DNA of 64,000 nt. It comes from Oceanispirochaeta sp963676905. GTDB taxonomy: Bacteria; Spirochaetota; Spirochaetia; DSM-2461. The position numbers and the translations under genes were made by a program. The stretch lies in contig CAXXVE010000001.1 in the NCBI GenBank assembly GCA_963676905.2, positions 2,976,001 to 3,040,000 on the forward strand, written 5' to 3'. This document shows, piece after piece, positions 53,301 through 60,893 of this stretch. The notes beneath the pieces were generated by a model. The model saw only the letters and a list, made by a program, of their open reading frames with translations, was not told the DNA's origin and did no database searches. Each line of letters starts with the position of its first letter. The first letter of the stretch is position 1.

Positions 53301-53705
53301 GACACAGGTGGCGGGCACTGGAACACAAATACTTTACCTTATACATCAGGAATGCCGACATCGGGATTTGGTAATACATTTGTAGCAGATAATTCCAGAT
53401 CTATGGACAGCTTAAGACAATCCAATTTTCCTACCAATGTAAATAGAAATAATCAGGTACAAACTCGTAAGCTTGCAAGAAATGATATGAATCGACTGGA
53501 TCGGATCAATGCAAATTATGAGGCAGATAAAGCATCATTATCAGGGAAATATCCTTCGGGAGAACGAATGTTAGCCCGTAATGATTCTAATTCAGCCGGA
53601 GGAGCTGGAGGTCATAGTTCTGGAAATAGTCCAAATGTCATAAAGAACTTTACCGAAGATTTAGTTGAAGAACTAAAAATGATGAGCAGAGACGATTGGA
53701 TGTAG
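50346..53705 (+). CDS. Large tape-measure or cargo-adaptor candidate
   Basis: 1119 residues, no signal peptide. Mostly helical and rich in Ala, Ser, Thr and Glu, with a duplicated unit (AMAGNWESIPAKERAELSNA and ALAGDWSKVPNDLRQPLTRT, about 735-760 and 820-845), then a basic Ser/Thr/Pro-rich linker and a Gly/Asn-rich C-terminus. The last 130 codons are AT-rich, unlike the rest. The size and position fit a tape measure (Afp14-like), while the composition break and the DUF4157 gene that follows fit a cargo carrier. I do not recognise the family. Confidence 0.6.
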   Translation: MIGEVFNYISEGFYQKKDDEVVQAFDSYERGLQKDNPALQNEARRALESQLVSSGQMEEESAFINPNEFFPNGQRDQDRIDDFRRTMILHHSGQQVLWTFAGTTGSMSVLTEKHLESMGRSLDDLKPAALVRSEKRKKTPQTGKNTTRLYLYGDGTASSEYSKEKAKVRFDRMRDSSGFNWNLSSYDPNYQVRKEGWTGAFDKEGDWVRLETESYAEDEAITTTPLTQKKEITLIHTLDGPLVYDAALLLASEEEEYYYSMDGELYGGVKNDPGETLKKLQAELKGSVPRALVLPEATPEETKQLYREKLGRDVMIYAEGSPVVDKIIEEDSSTRTELAAVSMSLAAVTRLQRRGLSRKAAVKALSRTGETVEVPLNPFNPEDRRELAPDISKEASTWLDTKAETLSEDELTTAIPYIAGALPLLAAAALTSSLEENEVLEEALTASRQEEPSKAAMTGRLTLGELAGGSHPWKSTESRTYDFFNETELTEATSAAGLSEGEAASVKEAAQQLNIPPVDRKVFNRMMSAALAEYRSIQMSTGMTAGDLVRSVDSISMSRPDGKRIASKQVHFEAPLHEVLTAAAATTSSSKSISREALFQPLSEAKSIQAETAEVNEITLESALTITEGLLSALETPGEGAAPLTEEQTTTVQALYKQSGLTPTEVQTATALWQKKSFTPAEFTALTGRLESKTASKAPTQQNPVKSEIMNSLPKKQQKSLAPFVDKAMAGNWESIPAKERAELSNAIMATSGIALPVGTDINPEGKVSTKESTFAVDTALITEDSLIVQAVADDFTEQAAVINPALTREAILPMVTGALAGDWSKVPNDLRQPLTRTVQRRGRVSSMVPKATATTAPKRSIKGQSRQLPVAVSPQILTGRGYSNLGYSVAPSRQSVHSISKGANGSSVRGVDFTQASTRAPIPASTTAVKATQSKKKQSAATPASSSPKAKSFQAPSRLQIVPRSGTPTVHQPTPSRNVQAVMADTGGGHWNTNTLPYTSGMPTSGFGNTFVADNSRSMDSLRQSNFPTNVNRNNQVQTRKLARNDMNRLDRINANYEADKASLSGKYPSGERMLARNDSNSAGGAGGHSSGNSPNVIKNFTEDLVEELKMMSRDDWM

Positions 53706-53708
53706 AAT

Positions 53709-54524
53709 ATGAGTAAAAGATCCACAATTATAGATTTATGTTATGAAGCTCGTCAAATACATGATGATTATCAGTATCTTCTTGGTCGTGAAATTGCAGA
53801 AGCTTCAAAGAAGGACCTGTTATCATCAAGAGCTTATTTTGCACATGAGGAAGCTATAGATAGAGTATTTCCGTTGGATTCAGCATTATTATCACAGTTT
53901 GAAATAGCTTTTGGGGAAGACTTGAAAAATGTGAAAATTCATACTGGAGATAATGCAGATGCTATATGCTTTGAACGTGGTGCTAAAGCTGTCACTATGG
54001 GGCAAGATATTTACTTTAGAAGTGATACTTTCTCTCCCGATACAGAAGAGGGACAGATCTTGTTAGCTCATGAATTGACTCATGCAGTTCAGCATAAACA
54101 GGGAAATCGGATGGTCTATACTGAGGATTTAGATAGTCTTGAGTTTGGAGCTGAACAAGTTGAGGAACTACTTGGAGATCTCAGACTGCATAATATTACC
54201 CAACCGTTACTCAATAATTCTGAAAGTAACTCACTGAATTCTGGTGATGCTGACAGAAATATAGCTGAAGCATTAGGTAAGGGATCTGAAAGTAAAGATC
54301 TGCTGGATGGTTTTGTTAATCAGAGTAGAGAATCAATCTATGAGATACACTTTGATAAGACAGGTCGAACTTATAGGTTATCCCCATCAGAAAAAAAACA
54401 GGCTATGTCGGATGCATGGGATAGGTATAAAGAATTTATATCAGAGGAAATGGTCTTTAGTACTACAAATGAGAAAGAAGAACTTGTTAATAGATTTCTG
54501 AAAATATTTGGAGGAAGTTTATGA
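53709..54524 (+). CDS. DUF4157 (eCIS core domain) protein
   Basis: 271 residues. DUF4157 covers about 55-130: FGEDLKNVKIHTGDNADAI, GAKAVTMGQDIYF and the HELTHAVQH zinc-protease-like motif (HExxH at 121-125). This domain is a hallmark of proteins associated with extracellular contractile injection systems, often at the start of effectors. The remaining 140 residues are helical and unrecognised. AT-rich, overlapping the next gene by 4 bases. It may act in trans on the downstream effector. Confidence 0.88.
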   Translation: MSKRSTIIDLCYEARQIHDDYQYLLGREIAEASKKDLLSSRAYFAHEEAIDRVFPLDSALLSQFEIAFGEDLKNVKIHTGDNADAICFERGAKAVTMGQDIYFRSDTFSPDTEEGQILLAHELTHAVQHKQGNRMVYTEDLDSLEFGAEQVEELLGDLRLHNITQPLLNNSESNSLNSGDADRNIAEALGKGSESKDLLDGFVNQSRESIYEIHFDKTGRTYRLSPSEKKQAMSDAWDRYKEFISEEMVFSTTNEKEELVNRFLKIFGGSL

Positions 54525-55906
54525 GTGATGATTTTGATGTTGCAGGAAGATATGTTTCTTATGGAGGATTAAGAGCGTATCTTACTTTCCGAATAAAAGA
54601 AGTGCTTAATGAATTTATTGATACATATGAGTGGATACAACAAGAGCAATTTAATGATTTGAGAGAAGTAAGATATAAAAATGATCATGATAATGAATAT
54701 AAAATTGGATTTCTTAGAAGAGCTGATTTACTATATAGGAAAATATGTGTTTTTAAAAATCCCTCTGAGACATTAGCACTACATGAGGAATTGATAAATG
54801 AGAGCTCGACTCCTCAATCAGAGCTGACAAACATGCTTAATGTATTGGATGGCACAATAGCTTACCTACGAGGCGTTTATTTAGAATATTTGACAAACAG
54901 GTATGTTTCATTAGTCGAAAATATTGAGCCTGAAGATTTATATAATGAGAATGATAAAGAAGGCTGGCAACTAAATTCAAATGGTAAGCTTATATTTAAA
55001 GGAGCAGGATACCTACTTGACTCATCAGGCATAAAAATAAGAGATGATAATAATCATGATATAGGTATAACAGGTATTGAGGGGGGATTACTTAGAATCT
55101 TTAATCATGGCGTTTCTGATGAAAATAAGAAAACAGCTTTTCAGATTAGGCAGATGCTTCTAGAAGCAGGTATGAAGTATCGTGCAATTGGAGATAATCC
55201 TGAAAATCCTGAAAACTGGTATTGGGACTTGGTTGAGAATACAGGAATTGTGGTTGACGCTCCAGATTATTTAGTTAGGTTTGAAAGGATGCGTGAACAG
55301 AACTTGGATGATTATGCATTATACTCAAGTGAAAGTTGGTTGCCTGGATCTAATGAGGAACAGAGTTTTGAAAAAGAAACAACTGATCTTGCAATGAAAG
55401 ATGATGATGGTTTGGTTAAAATAATTGTTAACGAAGAAGAATACCAGGTGTATTTAAAATATGTTCATAATGGTGTGGACAGAACCGCTTCGAATCCCGC
55501 AAGTGACTGGATAGTATCACCTGGAAACTATAGAATTCATAAAATTGATGGCCATCGGTTGACACTAGAGAGAATTGGTACTGATAGGCATACGACGATC
55601 AGACATCTTAATCCAGCCGATTTAAATAATCTTTATATTGGACAGATATTTGAAAAAGGTGACAAAATAGCACCTTATCCCTCTTCGATTTTTGGACCGA
55701 GTACAGGGATACATGTACATATTGAAGAGAATGGAATCGGAATGTCTGGTCGAAAATTTATGAATCCGGAGAACCATGTATTCGGTCAGCAGGATGAGAA
55801 ATATGGCGGGAAATATTATTATAAATTTAATGGACTAGAGATTCAAGTTCCAGAAGATTTTCGTGGTGATAGTTATATATCTTGGGAAGCAACAGGAGCG
55901 AGATAA
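54521..55906 (+). CDS. M23-like peptidoglycan hydrolase candidate, probable effector
   Basis: 461 residues, no signal peptide. The N-terminal 330 residues are helical, then mixed and unrecognised. The C-terminal part has an M23/LytM-like pattern: TIRHLNPADLNN, GQIFEKGDKIAPYPSS and GPSTGIHVHIEE, with the HxH zinc pair at about 397-399. The first zinc ligands of the family are less clear, so the domain may be degenerate. A cell-wall enzyme without export signal, directly after a DUF4157 gene, fits an injected effector. A secreted protein follows. Confidence 0.62.
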   Translation: MSDDFDVAGRYVSYGGLRAYLTFRIKEVLNEFIDTYEWIQQEQFNDLREVRYKNDHDNEYKIGFLRRADLLYRKICVFKNPSETLALHEELINESSTPQSELTNMLNVLDGTIAYLRGVYLEYLTNRYVSLVENIEPEDLYNENDKEGWQLNSNGKLIFKGAGYLLDSSGIKIRDDNNHDIGITGIEGGLLRIFNHGVSDENKKTAFQIRQMLLEAGMKYRAIGDNPENPENWYWDLVENTGIVVDAPDYLVRFERMREQNLDDYALYSSESWLPGSNEEQSFEKETTDLAMKDDDGLVKIIVNEEEYQVYLKYVHNGVDRTASNPASDWIVSPGNYRIHKIDGHRLTLERIGTDRHTTIRHLNPADLNNLYIGQIFEKGDKIAPYPSSIFGPSTGIHVHIEENGIGMSGRKFMNPENHVFGQQDEKYGGKYYYKFNGLEIQVPEDFRGDSYISWEATGAR

Positions 55907-55907
55907 A

Positions 55908-56609
55908 ATGAAAAGAAACATAATTATATTTTTTGTTTTCCTAATTACTCAATTACTCTATTCTGAGCCTTATATTGGGGTCTGGGGAGCTGTTGGTAAT
56001 TTAAATTATAAAAGTGGAGACAGAAGCTATCTAATCGTATCTGAGGTTGGAGATAGATATTTAGTTATACTAAATAGGTTGTATGATCAGGGGAATAAGC
56101 AATGGGGAGGCTTTTCAGGTTTTTCTGGCATTGGGAAAGAAGGAATTGATTTTGATGGAAATCAAGGATTGATTATAGATGTAGATAATAGCTCCTCTAG
56201 TTATTTCTTGAGATTTGGAGACTGGGGTGATTATAAAGATATTTTGATTTTAAATTATGCTCAATCTCAAGCTAATACTCCAGACGGAAATTTAGGTATG
56301 TTCTCATCACTAGAGTATGGTGAATTAAATGCCTTCGGTGTATTAAACAGTGATAACGTGAACTTCAGATCAATTCCTTCATTAGATGGGCATAAAGAAG
56401 GACAACTTAGTTCAGGAGACCAGATTAGACTTATTGAGCGAACATCAGAAAAAATGCGAATTGGTTCTATGAATGATTTTTGGTATAAGTTTTATTCATT
56501 AGAGAATAATGCTCATGGATGGATCTATGGACATTTTATTGATATTGAATTCGAAAAGTTAAAAAGAGATAAAAGTCCAGGATACTCTTATATGAAGACC
56601 CTAGAATAA
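55908..56609 (+). CDS. Secreted SH3b-like protein, immunity candidate
   Basis: From ATG 55908 (AGGAGC upstream): signal peptide (IIIFFVFLITQLLYSEP), an unrecognised beta-rich middle and a C-terminal bacterial SH3-like domain (SDNVNFRSIPSLDGHKEGQL, ending AHGWIYGHFIDIEF). 233 residues exported to the periplasm. Last gene of the locus, placed after the hydrolase candidate; protection of the cell wall against that enzyme is the most direct inference. AT-rich. Confidence 0.68.
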   Translation: MKRNIIIFFVFLITQLLYSEPYIGVWGAVGNLNYKSGDRSYLIVSEVGDRYLVILNRLYDQGNKQWGGFSGFSGIGKEGIDFDGNQGLIIDVDNSSSSYFLRFGDWGDYKDILILNYAQSQANTPDGNLGMFSSLEYGELNAFGVLNSDNVNFRSIPSLDGHKEGQLSSGDQIRLIERTSEKMRIGSMNDFWYKFYSLENNAHGWIYGHFIDIEFEKLKRDKSPGYSYMKTLE

Positions 56610-56869
56610 GATCGCGTACTATCGCAAAACCCTTACACAGGGATTTTCATATAAATGTTGATAGATTTTCCATTCAGAAATCCTTCAATACAAGATCCGA
56701 AACAACAAGTTCTTTTACATTTTAGCAAAGGGATCAGATGTTTCGATGAATTTTCCTGAAATTCTGGCAAGCCAGGCAACTTTTAGAGTAGACCTTAGCC
56801 ACCAACATGGAAATAATGAGACGTTCTATACTTGCTTTTCAGGAAGCCTTAAGCAGCTCTGAAAAAATG
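56610..56869. other. Intergenic stretch after the injection locus
   Basis: No supported gene. A weak hairpin (CCCT/AGGG with flanking A and T runs, about 56626-56647) may terminate the operon. The rest is interrupted in all frames and may be decayed transposase DNA. Confidence 0.4.
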
Positions 56870-57366
56870 ATGCTGCAACCCAAATAGAACAGGCTTGGAT
56901 TTGATCTCACCAAAACATTCAGGCTCAGTCCCATCAGGTCTGTTATTCCCCAATCCCTGATGAGGCCTCAAGGTATTGTAGAATTCCACATATCCTTTCA
57001 CCAGATTCCGAAGATGCCTGTAGTTCATGATCACAAAAATGATCCAGACACTCCGTTTGGATGGAACGGTGAAACCGCTCAATGTAAGTATTCATATCAG
57101 GGGAGTAGGGTGTGATCCTCACACTGTTGATTCCAAAATCCTTATACGGGAAATGCCTGAACTCTCCGGAATTATCATGGATAATATGGATTTCCCTGTC
57201 CTAAAATCACAAGCAAAGAGAGAATCCCAATGGGTCTGTAGAAACTGTTTCCAGGAGCCTGAGGGGACAAGATCACCGTTCTTCCAGCCTGTTCTGATGA
57301 TCCGTCTGACAGAGTCCTTGGATACGGTTAAGTTTAAAGCCTTGCATTCCCCGGATATACGGGAGT
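56849..57366 (-). pseudogene. Decayed integrase-type transposase
   Basis: Read on the minus strand, fragments in different frames give WKQFLQTHWDSLFACDF, then YKDFGINSVRITPYSPDM with ERFHRSIQTECLDHF, then GYVEFYNTLRPHQGLGNNRP: the DDE integrase-core order. An internal deletion after the first fragment and at least two frameshifts disable it. It lies between the injection locus and the IS3 copy. Confidence 0.75.
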
Positions 57367-57400
57367 AACCCCATAGGAGGTTTTGACCTTCCCCCCATAT

Positions 57401-57741
57401 TCATCCAGTAGCGTTTAGGGGTCCTTCCTTCTTTTTTGACTCTTCAAACTTACGACGGAAATCCCTTGGTGACAAATCATTTAATGAGCTATGGGGGCGG
57501 ATTGTGTTGTATTCCTGCCTCCAGCATTCAATTATATGTCTTGCCTGGGACAGGGATGTAAACCAATTCAGGTTCAAGCATTCGTCTCGCAGCCGTCCAT
57601 TAAAGCTTTCAACAAAGCAATTTTCAATTGGCTTGCCAGGGGTGATAAAACTCAACTTTACACCCTTTTTATAACACCACTGATCCAGAACTTTACTTAT
57701 GAATTCCGGGCCATTGTCACACATTATTGTTTCGGGTAGTC
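57401..57741 (-). pseudogene. IS3 orfB, C-terminal part
   Basis: Contains the end of the DDE domain: RGLPETIMCDNGPEFISKVL, PIENCFVESFNGRLRDECLN with the catalytic Glu region, and YNTIRPHSSLNDLSPRDF. It continues in frame with the part at 59934-60414 once the IS21 insert and one target copy are removed. As it stands the gene is split. Confidence 0.85.
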
Positions 57742-57748
57742 CTCTAAG
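57742..57748. repeat. IS21 target-site duplication, left copy
   Basis: CTCTAAG directly left of the TGT end of the inner element; same as 59934-59940. Confidence 0.85.
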
Positions 57749-57806
57749 TGTCAACACCGGAGCTAATTTGCAGTTTTCCACCGGAATGGAATTGCAGGTT
57801 CACGGC

Positions 57807-58574
57807 TTAAAGGAAGTCAACGACTCCCATTTTCATCCGGTCCTTCATCCGGTATGAATCTCCCTGTAAACTGACAACATGAACATGGTGTAAAAGTCTG
57901 TCCAGAGTAGCCGTGGCAACAGCATCGTCAGCCATAATTTCACCCCATTTCCCAAAGGTCTTGTTTGTCGTCATGATAATGCTTCCTGTCTCATAACGGG
58001 CATTAACCAGCTGAAAGAACAGTGTAGCCTGCTCCGGAGTAAGATTTTCATAACCAACCTCATCCATAAGCAATAGATGGGGCTTACAAAACCACTTCAG
58101 CTTGGATTTAAGCTTTCCCTGTTCCCTGGCGCGGCTAAGCCGCTCGAAGAGATCCATAGCGGTGATGTAGTAGGCCGTGTAACCTTCCCGGCAGGCCTTG
58201 GCTCCCAGTGCCAATAAGAGATGCGTCTTGCCCAGCCCACTCGGCCCCATCAGGACGACGTTCTCACGGCGATCGATGAACGCCAGCGAGGAGAGTTCAG
58301 AGAACGTCTTCTTTGATAGACCGCCCTGAAGCCAATCCAGTTCAAACTCATCCAGACCTTTCTCCTGGGGGATACCAGATAGCTTCAACCTCATTCTGGC
58401 CTTTCGCTCAGACCGTGGTATGGCCTCCGTCTCCAATAAATCGGCAATGGCTTCAAGCAGTGGCTGTTCATGCCGCTGAGGATGCCCAAGATAGCTCTCA
58501 AAGGAGGCTGCCATAGATGTTAGCCCCAGAGATTCCATGCGTTCTGTGAGAAATGATACGGATATCTGACTCAT
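57807..58574 (-). CDS. istB: IS21 helper ATPase IstB
   Basis: 255 residues of the IstB family: Walker A GPSGLGKTHLLLALGAKA (about 108-125), Walker B LLLMDEVGYENL and SIIMTTNKTFGKWGEI. It is the DnaA-like ATPase that selects targets for IstA. No frameshift, so it may be functional. Overlaps istA by 4 bases. Confidence 0.94.
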   Translation of the reverse strand: MSQISVSFLTERMESLGLTSMAASFESYLGHPQRHEQPLLEAIADLLETEAIPRSERKARMRLKLSGIPQEKGLDEFELDWLQGGLSKKTFSELSSLAFIDRRENVVLMGPSGLGKTHLLLALGAKACREGYTAYYITAMDLFERLSRAREQGKLKSKLKWFCKPHLLLMDEVGYENLTPEQATLFFQLVNARYETGSIIMTTNKTFGKWGEIMADDAVATATLDRLLHHVHVVSLQGDSYRMKDRMKMGVVDFL

Positions 58575-59806
58575 GCTGACACCTCGAACAGATCATCATA
58601 AACCATGGGGTTTCGAGTATCGACTTCGGGTTCTTTTCTTTCAGAAGCCGGTTTATTGGTTTGTGGGCCCGACTGTTCCTTCCATAAGACCTGCAGAGCC
58701 TTTCGATCCTCCTCTCTCCAGTAAGAGCCGTTACGTCCGGTAACGCGGGGGATATCACGAACTATTTGCTCCGAATCGTAGAGTGCCCCATCACCGTCCA
58801 AGGGATGAATCCTCAGAATCAGTTTATGGCCAATATATTTGGGGGGAACGCTGAAACGGTTGGTCTTATGGATGACCGTAGACTCCCTGTTAACCGTGAG
58901 AATATGCTGGGAACGACAATCAAAGTCTGTATCAGGCAACAACAACATCGCTTTCTTGTCTTCACTGAAGCGGTCCTGCCTGGTTTCATTGAAATCCCGC
59001 AGCTTCTTGGTCATCAGATTTGAGATCCATCTGTTCACACGATCATCCATCTCATCAATCGTCAAACCGTTTTCCAGGTAACGCAGAAAACCATCCTCAT
59101 AGGTTTTGATATACCGTTCAACCTTTCCCTTGGTTTGAGGACGACGTACACGGCAACGTCGAGGGATAAATCCGTAATGATTGGCTAGACGTAGCAGGTG
59201 CCTATTCGGCCGCCACAATCCTTCTGAGTCCCGAATGAAGGCCGTTTTCATGTTGTCGTAAAGAATCTCACACGGGACCGCTCCGAAATGGTGGAAAGCC
59301 AAGACATGACAGGCCAGAACAGTAGCCTGATCCATCTTTGTGGTGTGGATGGTAAATGGCGTCCTGCTGTATCCAAGAATCATGTTGAAGGCATAGACCT
59401 TCATTTTCTCCCCGCCGACATCTCGTAGCCCGGCTTCCTTCCAATCCACCTGGGCCTGAAGTCCGGGGATTGTCTCAAACCTGATTACGGCCTTCTTTGC
59501 CACTCGATGAGCAACCTTCGCCGCATAGTCACGTAGTATAGTGATCTCTCCGGAGAATCCCCTCTTTTTTAACTCTGTAAGAAGTACTTCCCGGTTGTAA
59601 TCCGGAGTCTCTTCAATTACGCTGTCAATGAACGGTTTGAATGGGTCGAGCTTGCTCGTATATATCCGCTTCTTCCGTTTGCGTGGAGTCTCTGAAAGGT
59701 AGTAATAAACAGTTCGTTCTGAACATCCGAGTTCATCGGCAATTTGACTTATCGTGTACTTCTGCCGACGTAGTAAATGGGCTTCATGCATTTGCAGCTC
59801 CAACAT
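58571..59806 (-). CDS. istA: IS21 transposase IstA
   Basis: 411 residues: an N-terminal helix-turn-helix (YTISQIADELGCSERTVYYY), a DDE integrase core (LQAQVDWKEAGLRD with the first Asp; ILYDNMKTAF with the second; KGKVERYIKTYEDGFL with Glu) and a C-terminal beta domain. Intact. Confidence 0.94.
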   Translation of the reverse strand: MLELQMHEAHLLRRQKYTISQIADELGCSERTVYYYLSETPRKRKKRIYTSKLDPFKPFIDSVIEETPDYNREVLLTELKKRGFSGEITILRDYAAKVAHRVAKKAVIRFETIPGLQAQVDWKEAGLRDVGGEKMKVYAFNMILGYSRTPFTIHTTKMDQATVLACHVLAFHHFGAVPCEILYDNMKTAFIRDSEGLWRPNRHLLRLANHYGFIPRRCRVRRPQTKGKVERYIKTYEDGFLRYLENGLTIDEMDDRVNRWISNLMTKKLRDFNETRQDRFSEDKKAMLLLPDTDFDCRSQHILTVNRESTVIHKTNRFSVPPKYIGHKLILRIHPLDGDGALYDSEQIVRDIPRVTGRNGSYWREEDRKALQVLWKEQSGPQTNKPASERKEPEVDTRNPMVYDDLFEVSA

Positions 59807-59933
59807 TAGGGAGGTGCCTCCTTCTGGTCTTTGGTGTGGTTACCTAAACCATCGGAGGTTACCTCCTTTTTCTTGTGCCGGACCCTGCAAATAGACTCCG
59901 GGGATTTACTGCAGTTTAACTTCGTTGCTTACA

Positions 59934-59940
59934 CTCTAAG
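59934..59940. repeat. IS21 target-site duplication, right copy
   Basis: CTCTAAG directly right of the ACA end of the inner element; same as 57742-57748. Confidence 0.85.
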
Positions 59941-60414
59941 TAGCCCTGTGCGTTCAAGAACTCGCGCTACCGCATATCCTGACAACGATGTATCAACTTC
60001 AATAGCTAGAGCTTCTCTTGTAAACTCATCGATAACATTCAAAGTTCTGAATCGTCTTCCTCCGGCAATACTGTCAGAGACGAAGTCCATTGACCATTTC
60101 TGATTCGGGGCGGTCGGATCTGCAGGACGCTCCCTGTTTTCTGATCTGATTCTTCTCTTACGTTTCTTCCTGAGGGACAATTCCTCTTCCCGATAGATAC
60201 GTTCAACCTTTTTGTGATTGATTGTGTATCCTTCCCGCTTCAAGAGAACATGAATCCTTGGGCTGCCATACCTGGGATAACGTCGAGCGAGAAAACGAAT
60301 TCTCTCCCGAATCTCTGTCTCATCTTTCTCTTTTGGTGCATAACGGAAACTGTTCCGGTTCAATTGAGCTAATCTGCAAGCATGCCTTTCAGATAGCCCG
60401 AAGTGTTTGATCAA
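59934..60414 (-). pseudogene. IS3 orfB, N-terminal part
   Basis: Contains the HTH_21-like region (RYPRYGSPRIHVLLKREGY) and the start of the DDE domain (NQKWSMDFVSDSIAGGRRFR, first Asp). The frame runs into the IS21 end and stops there. Joined to 57401-57741 it gives 822 bases, exactly 273 codons plus stop, with a continuous LLRGLPETIM junction. Confidence 0.85.
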
Positions 60415-60434
60415 CCTACTGACTGCTGATCGCC

Positions 60435-60707
60435 TTACTTCAGGCCTGAGAAGTTTTTTACCAGATCATTCAATGCCAGTATATCAAGAGATTGATCAGC
60501 AACTATTCTCTTCAACTTCTGGTTTTCTGTTTCCAGTTCTTTAAGACGCTTCACATCACTGACTGCCATACCGGAATATTTACTTTTCCAGTTGTAGTAG
60601 GTAGCATCGCTGATACCGTATTTCCGGCAGGTGTCGAGAACCTTTGCTCCAGCAGTTACCTCATTCAAAATCTGTACGATTTTCTCTTCTGAATACTTCT
60701 TTTTCAT
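60435..60707 (-). CDS. IS3 orfA helix-turn-helix protein
   Basis: 90 residues: KYSEEKIVQILNEVTAGAKV, an HTH (TCRKYGISDATYYNWKSKYS) and a leucine-zipper-like tail. Near its end the codons read gtA AAA AAC, a -1 slippery site leading into orfB. Confidence 0.92.
   Translation of the reverse strand: MKKKYSEEKIVQILNEVTAGAKVLDTCRKYGISDATYYNWKSKYSGMAVSDVKRLKELETENQKLKRIVADQSLDILALNDLVKNFSGLK
60453..60459 (-). promoter_or_regulatory. Programmed -1 frameshift site A AAA AAC
   Basis: Heptamer AAAAAAC in the orfA frame on the minus strand, 16 bases before the orfA stop. Slippage gives the orfB frame (KKLLRPEVRRSAVSRLIKHF), making the usual IS3 OrfAB fusion. Confidence 0.75.
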
Positions 60708-60893
60708 TCTGTCCTCTCTTACTAATTTCGGACAGAACCTCTAATTGCTTATGGACTAGTTTTCAGGGGGAAGGTCATTCTTATTGTATCTGATTTTCAT
60801 TACTAAATAAGAATATAGAGTAACAATATTAGATTCATCTATTCGAATTTAAAAAATCATTTAGGGATGTATGAAAAACTGTAATAATTGGTT

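Larger units (their letters stand above)
57749..59933 (-). mobile_element. IS21-family element, complete
   Basis: 2185 bp with TGT...ACA ends. The imperfect terminal repeats align over more than 30 bases, sharing the TGCAGT and CCGGA blocks, with a further TTGCAGG repeat inside. Codes for istA and istB. A 7-bp direct repeat flanks it. Confidence 0.88.
57384..60777 (-). mobile_element. IS3-family element interrupted by an IS21-family insertion
   Basis: Both ends carry TGACCTTCCCCC as inverted repeats (starting 57384 and, reversed, ending 60777). Removing the inner element and one target copy leaves 1202 bp, a normal IS3 length, with orfA and orfB. No clear direct repeat flanks the outer ends, so later rearrangement is possible. 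Confidence 0.85.

Noticed and set aside
21878..56609. Prophage interpretation
   Set aside because: Tail, tube, baseplate and spike are present but no terminase, portal, capsid, replication or lysis genes; DUF4157 and AAA+ genes fit an injection system.
21878..56609. Type VI secretion system interpretation
   Set aside because: No TssJ, TssL, TssM membrane complex or ClpV-type ATPase; the sheath is the single-chain phage/eCIS type, not the TssB/TssC pair.
57027..57368. 113-codon plus-strand frame
   Set aside because: Antisense to the decayed transposase fragments, which match a known DDE order on the minus strand.
57769..59913. IS21 ends placed at the inner TGCAGT repeats
   Set aside because: The repeat similarity extends further outwards to TGT/ACA, where a perfect 7-bp target duplication is found; the inner position has no duplication.
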